Origin: an uncultured Ruminococcus sp.
GTDB lineage: Bacteria > Bacillota > Clostridia > Oscillospirales > Ruminococcaceae
NCBI GenBank assembly: GCA_900538575.1
Contig: UPZA01000021.1
Coordinates: forward strand, 1 to 27,964
DNA length: 27,964 nucleotides
Reading direction: 5' to 3'
Below the pieces are notes generated by a model. The model was not told where the DNA came from and made no database searches. It was given only the letters and a program-made list of their open reading frames with translations. Made by a program: the position numbers and the translations under genes. Each line of letters opens with the position of its first letter. The first letter of the stretch is position 1. Of the stretch, positions 15,937 to 23,035 are shown one piece after another.

Positions 15937-16413
15937 TCATTTATGGTATTTTCCGTTTGAGGCTATCTGAAAGGCGCGGTAAATCTGCTCTGTCAGCATA
16001 ACTCGCGCAAGCTGGTGAGGGAAAGTCATTTCAGACATAGAAAGCTTCAGATCGGCGGTCCGCTTGACCTCGTCGGATATTCCGCACGAGCTTCCTATAA
16101 CAAAGGTAACGCTGCTTCCTCCTGCCGTCGCCGCCGACATGAGCTTGTTTGAAAAATCAACGCTGGAAAGCTGTTTTCCCTCTATGCACATGGCTATCAG
16201 ATATCCGCGGCATTCTCTGAGTATAGCTTTTCCTTCCGTTTCCAGCGCTTTTTGTATATCCTTGGGAGAAGCTTTGTCGGAAAGTTTTGATTCGTTTAAT
16301 TCTTTAACGCTTATATTGCAGTATCTTTTAAGTCTTTTTATGTATTCTCCGCAGGCGTCTTTCAGATACTGCTCCTTTAAATTTCCCACCGCTACTATTT
16401 TTACATTTATCAT
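15937..16413 (-). CDS. rlmH: 23S rRNA pseudouridine-1915 N3-methyltransferase RlmH
   Basis: 158 residues, the family's usual length. SPOUT-fold signatures: VTFVIGSSCGIS (SAM-binding knot, with GSS where GGS is common) and MTFPHQLARVMLTEQIYRAFQI near the C-terminus, ending GKYHK. It methylates pseudouridine 1915 in helix 69 of 23S rRNA on the assembled ribosome. Its ATG overlaps the stop of the upstream MBL gene by one base (TGATG), so translation is coupled. The pairing with a YycJ/WalJ-like gene recalls the walRK region of Firmicutes, where rlmH lies near yycJ. Confidence 0.97.
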   Translation of the reverse strand: MINVKIVAVGNLKEQYLKDACGEYIKRLKRYCNISVKELNESKLSDKASPKDIQKALETEGKAILRECRGYLIAMCIEGKQLSSVDFSNKLMSAATAGGSSVTFVIGSSCGISDEVKRTADLKLSMSEMTFPHQLARVMLTEQIYRAFQIASNGKYHK

Positions 16414-17195
16414 CAGAACACCACGGCTTCGCCGTCAGTTTCTACCGGGGCTACCTTCAATATGTAATCCATGTCTCTTTTAAATTCTGAAAGACCTGAT
16501 AAAACAGTTTTTTCCGCAGTTTGCGGAGTATTATTTTCCTGACTCAAATGACCGAGAACTATTCTTGTAGTTCCTCTGCTTATCAGCCTTCGAGCTTGTC
16601 CGGCGCAGCACTTATTTGAAAGATGTCCGCTTGCCGAGAGTATTCTTTCTTTCAGATAATATGGATACGGTCCGTTTTTCAGCATATTTTCGTCATAGTT
16701 GGATTCCAGCAGAACCAAATCGCAGCCGAGTATATTTTCGTCTACGGTTTTAGTGACATGACCGAGATCTGTGCATACGGCGCAGGTGCGGCCGTCCTCA
16801 AAGCTCACTCGGTATCCGCAGCTTCTGACCGTGTCATGAGGGGTGTCAAAGCAGCTTACTTCCATTCCTGCCACGGCGGCCGGACAGTCAAGCTCATATA
16901 TTTCAGAGCATGGAGAAATAAGCTCCTTTTTAACAAGCTCGCAGAGAGTTTCGCATTGCCCGAAAACCGGTATTCCGGTTTTCGCAGTTAGCGTTTTAAG
17001 TCCCTTTACATGATCGCTGTGGGAGTGAGTTATGAATACTCCCTTAACCGCGCCGATTTCTATACCGCAGCGATCCAGCGCGCCGCATAGTTTTTTAAAG
17101 GACGCTCCCGCGTCGATAAGTATTCCGGCGGACGGATTTCCTAAAAAAGAGGAATTTCCCTTGCTTGAACTGAAAAGAGGGTATATCCTTGCCAT
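16413..17195 (-). CDS. MBL-fold metallohydrolase, YycJ/WalJ-like
   Basis: 260 residues from ATG 17195, with AAAGGA about 8 bases upstream. An in-frame ATG at 17213 precedes that site. The metallo-beta-lactamase fold shows GILIDAGASFK, the metal motif THSHSDH (H-x-H-x-D-H), CTDLGHVT and a late GHLSQENN. The opening ARIYPLFSSSKGNSSFLG is characteristic of the YycJ/VicX group. In Firmicutes yycJ lies near walRK and rlmH; its biochemical role is unsettled, with links to cell-wall control and DNA repair reported. Here the WalRK genes are absent from the window. Cytoplasmic. Confidence 0.88.
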   Translation of the reverse strand: MARIYPLFSSSKGNSSFLGNPSAGILIDAGASFKKLCGALDRCGIEIGAVKGVFITHSHSDHVKGLKTLTAKTGIPVFGQCETLCELVKKELISPCSEIYELDCPAAVAGMEVSCFDTPHDTVRSCGYRVSFEDGRTCAVCTDLGHVTKTVDENILGCDLVLLESNYDENMLKNGPYPYYLKERILSASGHLSNKCCAGQARRLISRGTTRIVLGHLSQENNTPQTAEKTVLSGLSEFKRDMDYILKVAPVETDGEAVVF

Positions 17196-17254
17196 ATTTT
17201 TTCCTTTCTGCATAATACTAAGTAAATTTCATTTTTTATGTATTTTTATAAAAC

Positions 17255-17302
17255 TTTAAAATATACGGCGAAAGAGAATCATTAATCGTCGTATATTTTA
17301 AA
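17255..17302. repeat. Perfect 13-bp inverted repeat between murA and the MBL gene
   Basis: TTTAAAATATACG (17255-17267) and CGTATATTTTAAA (17290-17302) with a 22-base spacer. It lies upstream of the MBL-rlmH start, just past the murA terminator. It may be an operator, a leader hairpin or a second terminator stem. A clear promoter for the MBL gene is not visible nearby. Confidence 0.7.
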
Positions 17303-17308
17303 ACCTAC

Positions 17309-17337
17309 AAAAACGGGCAGACGTATCTGCCTGCCCG
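17309..17337 (-). terminator. Terminator of murA
   Basis: Minus strand: CGGGCAG (17331-17337) / CTGCCCG (17314-17320) with a 10-base loop, then TTTTTG. It starts about 11 bases after the murA stop. Confidence 0.9.
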
Positions 17338-17348
17338 AATAAATATTT

Positions 17349-18632
17349 TTATAATGCTTTTTTTACCGAAGCTCCGGGAAAGCTCTTCTTTACAATATCC
17401 GCGCCCAGCAGCTGAAGCTTTCTGTCAAGATTGTCATAGCCTCTTTCGATATGGTGGATATCCTCTACTTCCGTCACGCCTACCGCCGCCAGTCCAGCGA
17501 TAATGAGAGCCGCGCCCGCTCTAAGGTCGCAGGCCTTGACCGGAGCGCCCTGAAGATGTCCGGTCCCTTCGATAACAGCCACCTTGCCGTCTACGGATAT
17601 ATCGGCGCCCATTCTCCGCAGCTCGTCGACATATCTGAAACGCTGTTCCCATACGCCCTCCGTAATAATGCTTGTGCCCTCCGCCAGAGTCAAAAGAGTA
17701 GCCATCTGAGGCTGCATATCTGTCGGGAAACCCGGATGAGGCATTGTCTTTATATTGGTTTTAACCAAAGGACCGTCTACCCAGATTCTTACGCTGTCGT
17801 CAAATTCCTCGACATTTACTCCTATTTTTTCAAGCTTATTGGTTATTGGCTCCAAATGCTTCGGTATGATGTTCTTTACAAGTATGTCTCCGCCTGTTGC
17901 GGCAGCCGCTACCATGAAAGTACCCGCCTCGATTTGATCCGGTATAACTGAGTAAGTAGTTCCCTTCAGGTAATCGACGCCTCTGATTTTGATAACGTCA
18001 GTACCGGCGCCCATGATGTCGGCGCCCATGGAATTAAGGAAGTTTGCGAGATCTACGATATGCGGCTCCTTCGCCGCGTTTTCAATAATGCTTAAGCCCT
18101 TTGCCTTTACCGCGGCCAGCATAGCGTTCATTGTAGCTCCCACGGAAACAACGTCCAGATATATCTGGCTTCCGTTAAGCGAATCCGCCGTTACGTCCAC
18201 CATTCCGTGGTCGATAGAGCATTCTGCGCCGAGGGCGGAAAACGCTTTCAGGTGCTGGTCTATGGGGCGGTCTCCCAGAGGACAGCCCCCCGGCATTGAA
18301 ACCCTCGCCTTATTGAATTTTCCGAGCAGCGCGCCTAAGAAGTAATAGGACGCTCTCATCTGCCTTGCGCTTTCGTAGGGGACGCAGAAATTCATTATGC
18401 CGGAAGGATCTATCCGAAACGTATTTCTGGCGATCGTCTGAACGCCCGCGCCCATTTCATAGAGTATTCTCAGGCTGATTGATACGTCGCTGATATCCGG
18501 GACGTTTTCAAGTATACAGGGCTCGTCGGACAATATTACAGCCGGAATAATACCGACGGCCGCGTTTTTTGCTCCGCTTATTTCGACTTCGCCATGCAGA
18601 CGGCGTCCGCCCTTAACAACAAATTTTTCCAA
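17349..18632 (-). CDS. murA: UDP-N-acetylglucosamine 1-carboxyvinyltransferase
   Basis: 427 residues from a TTG at 18632, chosen because AAGGAGAGG (18638-18646) sits just upstream and the protein then starts LEKFVVKGGRRLHGEVEISGAKNAA, the usual MurA opening. The longer in-frame ORF would place that ribosome site inside the gene. The active-site Cys117 is in PGGCPLGDRP, so fosfomycin could bind covalently in principle. Other marks: RQMRASYYF, FPTDMQPQ and RAGAALIIAGL. It catalyses the first committed step of peptidoglycan synthesis: PEP plus UDP-GlcNAc gives enolpyruvyl-UDP-GlcNAc, in the cytoplasm. Many Firmicutes carry two MurA paralogues; which one this is cannot be told here. Confidence 0.97.
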   Translation of the reverse strand: MEKFVVKGGRRLHGEVEISGAKNAAVGIIPAVILSDEPCILENVPDISDVSISLRILYEMGAGVQTIARNTFRIDPSGIMNFCVPYESARQMRASYYFLGALLGKFNKARVSMPGGCPLGDRPIDQHLKAFSALGAECSIDHGMVDVTADSLNGSQIYLDVVSVGATMNAMLAAVKAKGLSIIENAAKEPHIVDLANFLNSMGADIMGAGTDVIKIRGVDYLKGTTYSVIPDQIEAGTFMVAAAATGGDILVKNIIPKHLEPITNKLEKIGVNVEEFDDSVRIWVDGPLVKTNIKTMPHPGFPTDMQPQMATLLTLAEGTSIITEGVWEQRFRYVDELRRMGADISVDGKVAVIEGTGHLQGAPVKACDLRAGAALIIAGLAAVGVTEVEDIHHIERGYDNLDRKLQLLGADIVKKSFPGASVKKAL

Positions 18633-18693
18633 GATTTCCTCTCCTTGAGATATTTCCCGTATGTACACAGCAGAAATATCTTTTTCTTTTTTC

Positions 18694-18721
18694 TCACCTA
18701 TATTATAGTCTGTTCAGGTGA
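18694..18721 (-). promoter_or_regulatory. Possible murA promoter inside an inverted repeat
   Basis: Minus strand -10 TATAAT (18702-18707) is bracketed by TCACCT (18694-18699) and AGGTGA (18716-18721), 6-bp inverted arms. No good -35 is seen at the right distance, so this may be an activated or regulated promoter, or a chance match. Confidence 0.4.
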
Positions 18722-18804
18722 AATTATCCTTATTCCAGTATAGAAACAGAACAATATTTTCATATATAATTTTATATAATATTACCAGATTTAAATTCTT
18801 AAAT

Positions 18805-19593
18805 TTATTTATAGTCGCTCATATAGAATTTAACGTCGCCGCCGTCGTATTTTTCAACTGAAATTTTTTCGATTACAACGTCCTTTTCAGGCTTGTCGTT
18901 GGAATCTGTGGAAACGCCCTGAATGTCGAAAACGATATCAAGTCCGTCGAAAACCTGTCCGAATATCGTATAGGATCCGTCAAGCCACGGCGTTCCGCCT
19001 ATAGTAGTGTAAATTTCCTTGGCTTCGTCGCTTAACGTTATTTTGTAATATTCGGTAAGCGAGGTCAGAGTATCTTCATCGTAAGTTTCGCCGGTAACGA
19101 TGTAAAACTGGCTGCCGTCCGTAGATGTTCCGCCGCTGTTCGCGTATGCGACCGCTCCCGCCGCATGGGTAAGGTCGGGAGACGTTCCTCCGTCGAATTT
19201 ACCGCCCCAAAGCGATTCGCCGCCCATTCCGGTTCCCTCGGGATCGCCGCCCTGAATCATGAAATTATTGATTACCCTGTGAAAAATGAGACCGTCGTAA
19301 TAGCCCTTTTCAGCAAGACCAGTAAAATTTTCAACGCCTTTTTCAGCCTGTTCCGGGAAAAGCTTGATCTTTACGTCGCCGTAATCCTTTATAGTCATAA
19401 CGATAATTTCCTCGCCCTCTTCCGGAGGAGTGAAATTCATAAGCTTGCCGCTGGACTGCTGCGCGGAGGATTTACCGTCCGAACCCGACGTCTTGTCCGA
19501 CGATGAGTTTTCCTTGTCTCCGCAGCCTGAAAGCAGAGCCGCCGTCATAGCCAGGCTCAGAACAAAAGCCGCCGTTCTTTTCAGTTTAAACAT
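18805..19593 (-). CDS. Cyclophilin-type peptidyl-prolyl isomerase, lipoprotein
   Basis: 262 residues from ATG 19593 with AGAGGTG upstream. Signal peptide with lipobox LSGC (Cys24) and a Ser/Gly/Lys-rich linker to about residue 50. The cyclophilin domain has FHRVINNFMIQGGDP with catalytic Arg106 and partners Phe111 and Gln114, then TDGSQFYIVTG. An extra segment of about 45 residues before GGTPWLDGSYTIFG is shared with the 9898 paralogue. It should catalyse proline isomerisation during folding of exported proteins at the outer face of the membrane. Monocistronic, with its own promoter. No clear terminator follows. Confidence 0.94.
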   Translation of the reverse strand: MFKLKRTAAFVLSLAMTAALLSGCGDKENSSSDKTSGSDGKSSAQQSSGKLMNFTPPEEGEEIIVMTIKDYGDVKIKLFPEQAEKGVENFTGLAEKGYYDGLIFHRVINNFMIQGGDPEGTGMGGESLWGGKFDGGTSPDLTHAAGAVAYANSGGTSTDGSQFYIVTGETYDEDTLTSLTEYYKITLSDEAKEIYTTIGGTPWLDGSYTIFGQVFDGLDIVFDIQGVSTDSNDKPEKDVVIEKISVEKYDGGDVKFYMSDYK

Positions 19594-19630
19594 ATATTAA
19601 CACCTCTGATAAATTCTTGATAACTTTACC

Positions 19631-19659
19631 ATTATACCCTAATTAACTGAGTTTGTAAA
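19631..19659 (-). promoter_or_regulatory. Promoter of the cyclophilin lipoprotein
   Basis: Minus strand: TTTACA (19654-19659), 17-bp spacer, TATAAT (19631-19636). It leaves a leader of about 35 bases. Confidence 0.75.
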
Positions 19660-19788
19660 GTATATAGGACATTACATGCGTATTATTGGTTTAAATTTTA
19701 TTAAACATGCTGGTTTTCTTAATTGTAAAATGTAAAATATACACAAAACAAATTTTCTTACGCGTTTTGAATATATTGGAAATAAAGA

Positions 19789-19806
19789 GAAAACGCAGAC
19801 GTTTTC
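19789..19806. repeat. Hairpin in the 330-bp divergent intergenic region
   Basis: GAAAACG (19789-19795) / CGTTTTC (19800-19806) with a 4-base loop. An upstream GCGTTTT (19762-19768) could instead pair with AAAACGC (19790-19796), giving two exclusive folds. The rest of 19660-19856 shows no gene I can support. Confidence 0.4.
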
Positions 19807-19856
19807 AGCGCGAAGGTTTAAATTCCGTCTTTTTAAAACTTTATATTTTGTATGCC

Positions 19857-19885
19857 TTGAAAGTTTGACGGAAATTTGGTATAAT
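19857..19885 (+). promoter_or_regulatory. Promoter of pssA-psd
   Basis: TTGAAA (19857-19862), 17-bp spacer, TATAAT (19880-19885). Confidence 0.8.
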
Positions 19886-19923
19886 AAATTCATATGTTTT
19901 TTAGTTAATGAGGAGATTACGTC

Positions 19924-20553
19924 ATGATAGGCTTTTATAATTATACGGTTATCCTGACCTATATGGGGCTCGCGTCGTCTTTGATAGGAATATATCTTGC
20001 CATGAGCGGAAGCCATATCACCATGGCGGTGATTGCTCTGATGATATCCGGTCTGTGCGATATGTTCGACGGCAAGGTCGCCCGCACAAGAAAGAGAACC
20101 GACGACGAGAAAAAATTCGGAATACAAATAGATTCGCTCTGCGATCTTATTTGCTTCGGACTGCTTCCCGCGGCGATCGGCTATTCTGTCGGTATGAACA
20201 AATTTTATCATATCGCTATAATGATTTTCTTTACTCTTGCCGCGCTGATACGACTTGCGTATTTCAATGTCGCGGAGGAATCAAGACAGGTAAGAACAAG
20301 CGAGGCAAGACGTGAATACGAGGGACTGCCGGTAACGAGCGTCGCTCTTATACTTCCGCTGTTTTACAGCTTCCGCAAGGATATGGGAGCGTTGTTTCCG
20401 GATATTTACGCTTTTTTGCTTCTGCTTATAGGCGCGGCTTTTATTACTCGCTTCAGGCTGAAAAAGCCGAAAATGAAAACTATGCTCATTTTTATAGCCG
20501 TTGGCGCGGCTGAAATGATTTGGCTTATATATAAGGTGAAAAACAACGGATGA
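19924..20553 (+). CDS. pssA: CDP-diacylglycerol-serine O-phosphatidyltransferase
   Basis: 209 residues from ATG 19924 with GAGGAG (19910-19915). Several membrane helices. The CDP-alcohol phosphotransferase motif is complete: Asp46, Asp49-Gly50, Ala53-Arg54, Gly66, Asp70, Asp74. The spacing between Arg54 and Gly66 is 11 residues, against about 8 in the textbook motif, with a charged insert (TRKRTDDEKKF). It makes phosphatidylserine from CDP-diacylglycerol and serine at the membrane. The next gene decarboxylates that product and overlaps by 4 bases (ATGA), so the pair is one unit for phosphatidylethanolamine. Pairing with psd favours serine over other alcohols. Confidence 0.93.
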   Translation: MIGFYNYTVILTYMGLASSLIGIYLAMSGSHITMAVIALMISGLCDMFDGKVARTRKRTDDEKKFGIQIDSLCDLICFGLLPAAIGYSVGMNKFYHIAIMIFFTLAALIRLAYFNVAEESRQVRTSEARREYEGLPVTSVALILPLFYSFRKDMGALFPDIYAFLLLLIGAAFITRFRLKKPKMKTMLIFIAVGAAEMIWLIYKVKNNG

Positions 20554-21434
20554 TAAAGAAATTCAAGGACAGAAGCGGAAATATAATAACTAAGAACGAC
20601 GGGCAGGAAACGCTGCTGAATCTGCTTTACGGCTCTTTACCGGGCAGAGCGGTTCTTAAGCTGCTGACTGCTCCGGCGGTTTCCGAGATAGCCGGCGGAT
20701 TTTGCAGCGGTACCGCGTCGCGGTTTATGATAGTTCCGTTTATAAGGAAATCCGGTATAGATATGTCGGAATATGAGCCTGCCTTCTATCGCTCGTATAA
20801 CGAATTTTTTACAAGAAGGATAAAAGCCGAAAATCGGCCGATTGATAAAAGCCCGGAGCATTTTATAAGTCCCTGCGATTCCAAGCTGAGCGTATTTAAG
20901 ATAGATCGGAACAGCGTTTTTAAAATAAAGAATTCATGCTACAGCGTCAGTTCGCTTTTGCGGTGCGGAAAGCTTGCCCGGAGATATACGGGAGGCTACT
21001 GCATGATATTCAGGCTTGAGGTAGACGACTATCACCGATATATTTATATAGACGACGGCAGAAAATCCGGTAACAGGAGGATAAAAGGCAAATATCATAC
21101 GGTAAATCCTATCGCTTTAGAATTTGCCGATATTTATAAAGAGAATACCCGTGAATATACGGTGCTTCACACGAATAATTTCGGCGATGTGGTTCAAGCG
21201 GAGGTCGGAGCTATGATGGTGGGAAGAATTGTCAACCACGACGCCGCCGGTGAAATACGCAGAGGCATGGAAAAGGGAATGTTTGAATTCGGAGGCTCGA
21301 CCATTGTTCTGCTGGTAAAAAAGGACGCGGTTATTATTGACGGGGACATACTGAAAAATACCGCCGACGGTTTTGAAACGGTTGTAAAAATGGGGGAAAA
21401 AATAGGCCGCAGGGGAAATTTTCTACTGAAATAA
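20550..21434 (+). CDS. psd: Phosphatidylserine decarboxylase proenzyme
   Basis: 294 residues from ATG 20550, overlapping pssA. AAGGTG at 20533-20538 is the likely ribosome site. The self-cleavage motif GGST is at 248-251; cleavage before Ser250 yields the pyruvoyl cofactor on the small alpha chain (about 45 residues). Other residues expected in the processing triad are present: Asp in FISPCDSKLS and His in VDDYHRYIY. It converts phosphatidylserine to phosphatidylethanolamine at the membrane. Length fits the Clostridial type II-like form of about 290-300 residues. Confidence 0.95.
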   Translation: MIKKFKDRSGNIITKNDGQETLLNLLYGSLPGRAVLKLLTAPAVSEIAGGFCSGTASRFMIVPFIRKSGIDMSEYEPAFYRSYNEFFTRRIKAENRPIDKSPEHFISPCDSKLSVFKIDRNSVFKIKNSCYSVSSLLRCGKLARRYTGGYCMIFRLEVDDYHRYIYIDDGRKSGNRRIKGKYHTVNPIALEFADIYKENTREYTVLHTNNFGDVVQAEVGAMMVGRIVNHDAAGEIRRGMEKGMFEFGGSTIVLLVKKDAVIIDGDILKNTADGFETVVKMGEKIGRRGNFLLK

Positions 21435-21440
21435 AAAAAT

Positions 21441-21463
21441 AAAGGAGCGCTAAGCTCCTTTTT
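21441..21463. terminator. Terminator of pssA-psd, probably bidirectional
   Basis: Stem AAAGGAGC (21441-21448) / GCTCCTTT (21454-21461) with a 5-base loop and a T-run to 21463. An A-rich run (from 21433) before it gives a T-run on the other strand for the convergent HEPN gene. Confidence 0.88.
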
Positions 21464-21515
21464 GCTTTTAATAAAGCCTTTATCAATATTTATTTTACAA
21501 GACAAAAGCCCGCTT

Positions 21516-21947
21516 TTATTTTTTTCTGTAGCTTCTGAAATCAAAATGTATAATTTCCGTTATAAAGCTAAGCATTTCTGACGAGGAGTGTATAAGCTCC
21601 ATAACAGTATCCGTGTCTATGTCGAATGGTATATCTGCCGGATATCTGGTTTCTATATAATAATGGTTCAAAAGCGCGCTTTTTTCAAGCCATTTGGAAA
21701 AATGTCCGTCTATCTGCATTGCCTGCTTGCACAGCCATGTAAGGTTATGACCGTCGTAAAGACGGTGTTTTTTAAAAAGAAGATAGCCCTTGAGAGCTTT
21801 TTCTATGCATTGCTGACAGTGAAACGCGGCTCCGTTGTAGCACCTTTCGTCGCATTGGAGATTTTTTGCCGCAAGCAGATCCAGGTTGGCGTAATAAAGC
21901 CAGTCAAAATATCTTCTGCTGTCGCCGTCGCGGTATCCTCTACTCAT
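21516..21947 (-). CDS. HEPN domain protein
   Basis: 143 residues, all helical in outline, from ATG 21947 with GGAG about 10 bases upstream. The HEPN core is clear: WLYYANLDLLAAKNL, then YNGAAFHCQQCIEKALKGYLL, then HNLTWLCKQ, ending with HYYIETRYPAD, as in the COG2250-type proteins. HEPN proteins often pair with an MNT nucleotidyltransferase, some as toxin (RNase) and antitoxin. The usual RNase motif R-x4-6-H-x-Y is not seen at the expected place; the one R62-x4-H67 lies in an early loop and is followed by Asn-Leu. It overlaps the upstream MNT-like gene by 8 bases. It may be a nucleotide or RNA binder rather than an active nuclease. Confidence 0.85.
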   Translation of the reverse strand: MSRGYRDGDSRRYFDWLYYANLDLLAAKNLQCDERCYNGAAFHCQQCIEKALKGYLLFKKHRLYDGHNLTWLCKQAMQIDGHFSKWLEKSALLNHYYIETRYPADIPFDIDTDTVMELIHSSSEMLSFITEIIHFDFRSYRKK

Positions 21948-22251
21948 AAAGCACAGCTCCCGAATTATTTATTTTCCATGCGAAGGTGCCGATTTCGCTT
22001 TTAAGCTTATCGAATTCGCTTCTGCGGTAAATTACCATATCGAAAGGCAGCTCGCAGTCTACGTTGAGATAGAGACGGCATTCAAGCTCGGGAAGATTTT
22101 CCGCCTCATCCCTCAGTATAAGCGCAAGCTTGAAGCTGGTAACCTCTCCTCCGTTATCCACCTTATAGCTAATAAGATATATCTTAACGATTTCAGAGCA
22201 GTTTTCCTTGATCAGCTCCGCAGTTTTTACTATGACAGGATCGTCCTTCAT
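21940..22251 (-). CDS. Degenerate MNT-like (nucleotidyltransferase-fold) protein
   Basis: 103 residues from ATG 22251 with GGAGGG at about 22258-22263. Length and outline fit a minimal nucleotidyltransferase: a first helix, a strand IVKIYLISYKV, and a C-terminal CELPFDMVIYRRSEFDKLKSEIGTFAWKINNSGAVLYE-type segment (given here as its main landmarks: PFDMVIYRRSEF and GAVLYE). The catalytic G-S-x-x-x-G ... D-x-D motif expected after that strand is replaced by SYKVDNGGEVTSFKLALI, with no Asp pair. It is therefore probably inactive as a transferase. It overlaps the HEPN gene, the usual partner of MNT proteins, which is the main support for the call. Confidence 0.65.
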   Translation of the reverse strand: MKDDPVIVKTAELIKENCSEIVKIYLISYKVDNGGEVTSFKLALILRDEAENLPELECRLYLNVDCELPFDMVIYRRSEFDKLKSEIGTFAWKINNSGAVLYE

Positions 22252-22265
22252 GTTTATCCCTCCGT

Positions 22266-22865
22266 TTAAAAAATATACGTTCCGTCCTCGCAGGTAAAAA
22301 TATACTTCATTTCGTCCGAAAGATTAAAGGTTTCACCGTCCTTGCTCTCAGCAGACAGATTGAACACTATATATTTGGCGTCATTGACAGTATCTGAAAA
22401 ACTCTTTTCCATACCGGCGTCCTCGTAAATTCCGTCGAGAAGCTCTTTTATATCGTTTATTCCGGAATCCTCCCGACTTGTGCCGCAGTCGGTAACTTCT
22501 ATCTGGGTAAAATCAAAATCTCCCCCGACGCCGTCCTCGACCTCCTTATAGAAGTCGTCCACATACGAGGAGACTTCCTTTGACTGCTTTTTTTCAAGGA
22601 AATCGACGTACGGCCCGGGCTGAGTTGTTTTAAACAGCTCATAGTCCTTTCTCTGGATAGAGCTGTAATAATTTGTTAAAACGTCCATTTCGTCGTCCGT
22701 AACGTATCTTCCGTCATAAATCAGATATATATCCTTGCCGTCGACCTCCTTGAGAGCCTGTCCGTAATAATATTCATTGGACGAGCCGCTTTCATCGCCG
22801 CAGCCGCAGAAAAGCGACGCTGAAAGCACGGCGCATGTTAAAAGTGAAAAAAATTTCTTAATCAA
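22266..22865 (-). CDS. Lipoprotein of unknown function
   Basis: 199 residues from a TTG at 22865, chosen because AGAGG lies 7 bases upstream. The in-frame ATG at 22883 has no ribosome site before it. Signal peptide with a cysteine-rich lipobox region (FCGC, lipidated Cys22 likely), a short Ser/Gly linker, then an acidic soluble domain with many Tyr and Asp/Glu. No known motif is recognised. The next gene (MNT-like) starts 14 bases after its stop, so it heads a three-gene unit with the MNT/HEPN pair; whether the functions are linked is unknown. Confidence 0.8.
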   Translation of the reverse strand: MIKKFFSLLTCAVLSASLFCGCGDESGSSNEYYYGQALKEVDGKDIYLIYDGRYVTDDEMDVLTNYYSSIQRKDYELFKTTQPGPYVDFLEKKQSKEVSSYVDDFYKEVEDGVGGDFDFTQIEVTDCGTSREDSGINDIKELLDGIYEDAGMEKSFSDTVNDAKYIVFNLSAESKDGETFNLSDEMKYIFTCEDGTYIF

Positions 22866-22898
22866 AATAAATCCTCTTTTCATTCAGTACTGATATTT

Positions 22899-22927
22899 AT
22901 AATACTCCATATATCCGGCGGTGTCAA
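22899..22927 (-). promoter_or_regulatory. Promoter of the lipoprotein-MNT-HEPN unit
   Basis: Minus strand: TTGACA (22922-22927), 17-bp spacer, TATTAT (22899-22904). Confidence 0.8.
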
Positions 22928-22956
22928 TGGACTACGCATAAATTTGTAAAAAAATA

Positions 22957-22985
22957 TTGAAAAAAAAGGCCGGATATAGTATAAT
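22957..22985 (+). promoter_or_regulatory. Promoter of rsmE
   Basis: TTGAAA (22957-22962), 17-bp spacer, TATAAT (22980-22985). It diverges from the lipoprotein promoter 30 bp away. Confidence 0.8.
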
Positions 22986-23035
22986 TTACTTAGGATTTTT
23001 TATAATATTCATGCAAACAATAAAAGGGAGGAATT

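Noticed and set aside
19672..20211. 179-codon minus-strand ORF over the pssA promoter
   Set aside because: Overlaps the pssA start and conserved motif in the opposite strand, and its translation is basic with no recognisable motif.
21577..21947. R62-x4-H67 of the HEPN protein as the RNase motif
   Set aside because: It lies in an early loop, not in the C-terminal helix where the motif is expected, and is followed by Asn-Leu instead of x-Tyr.
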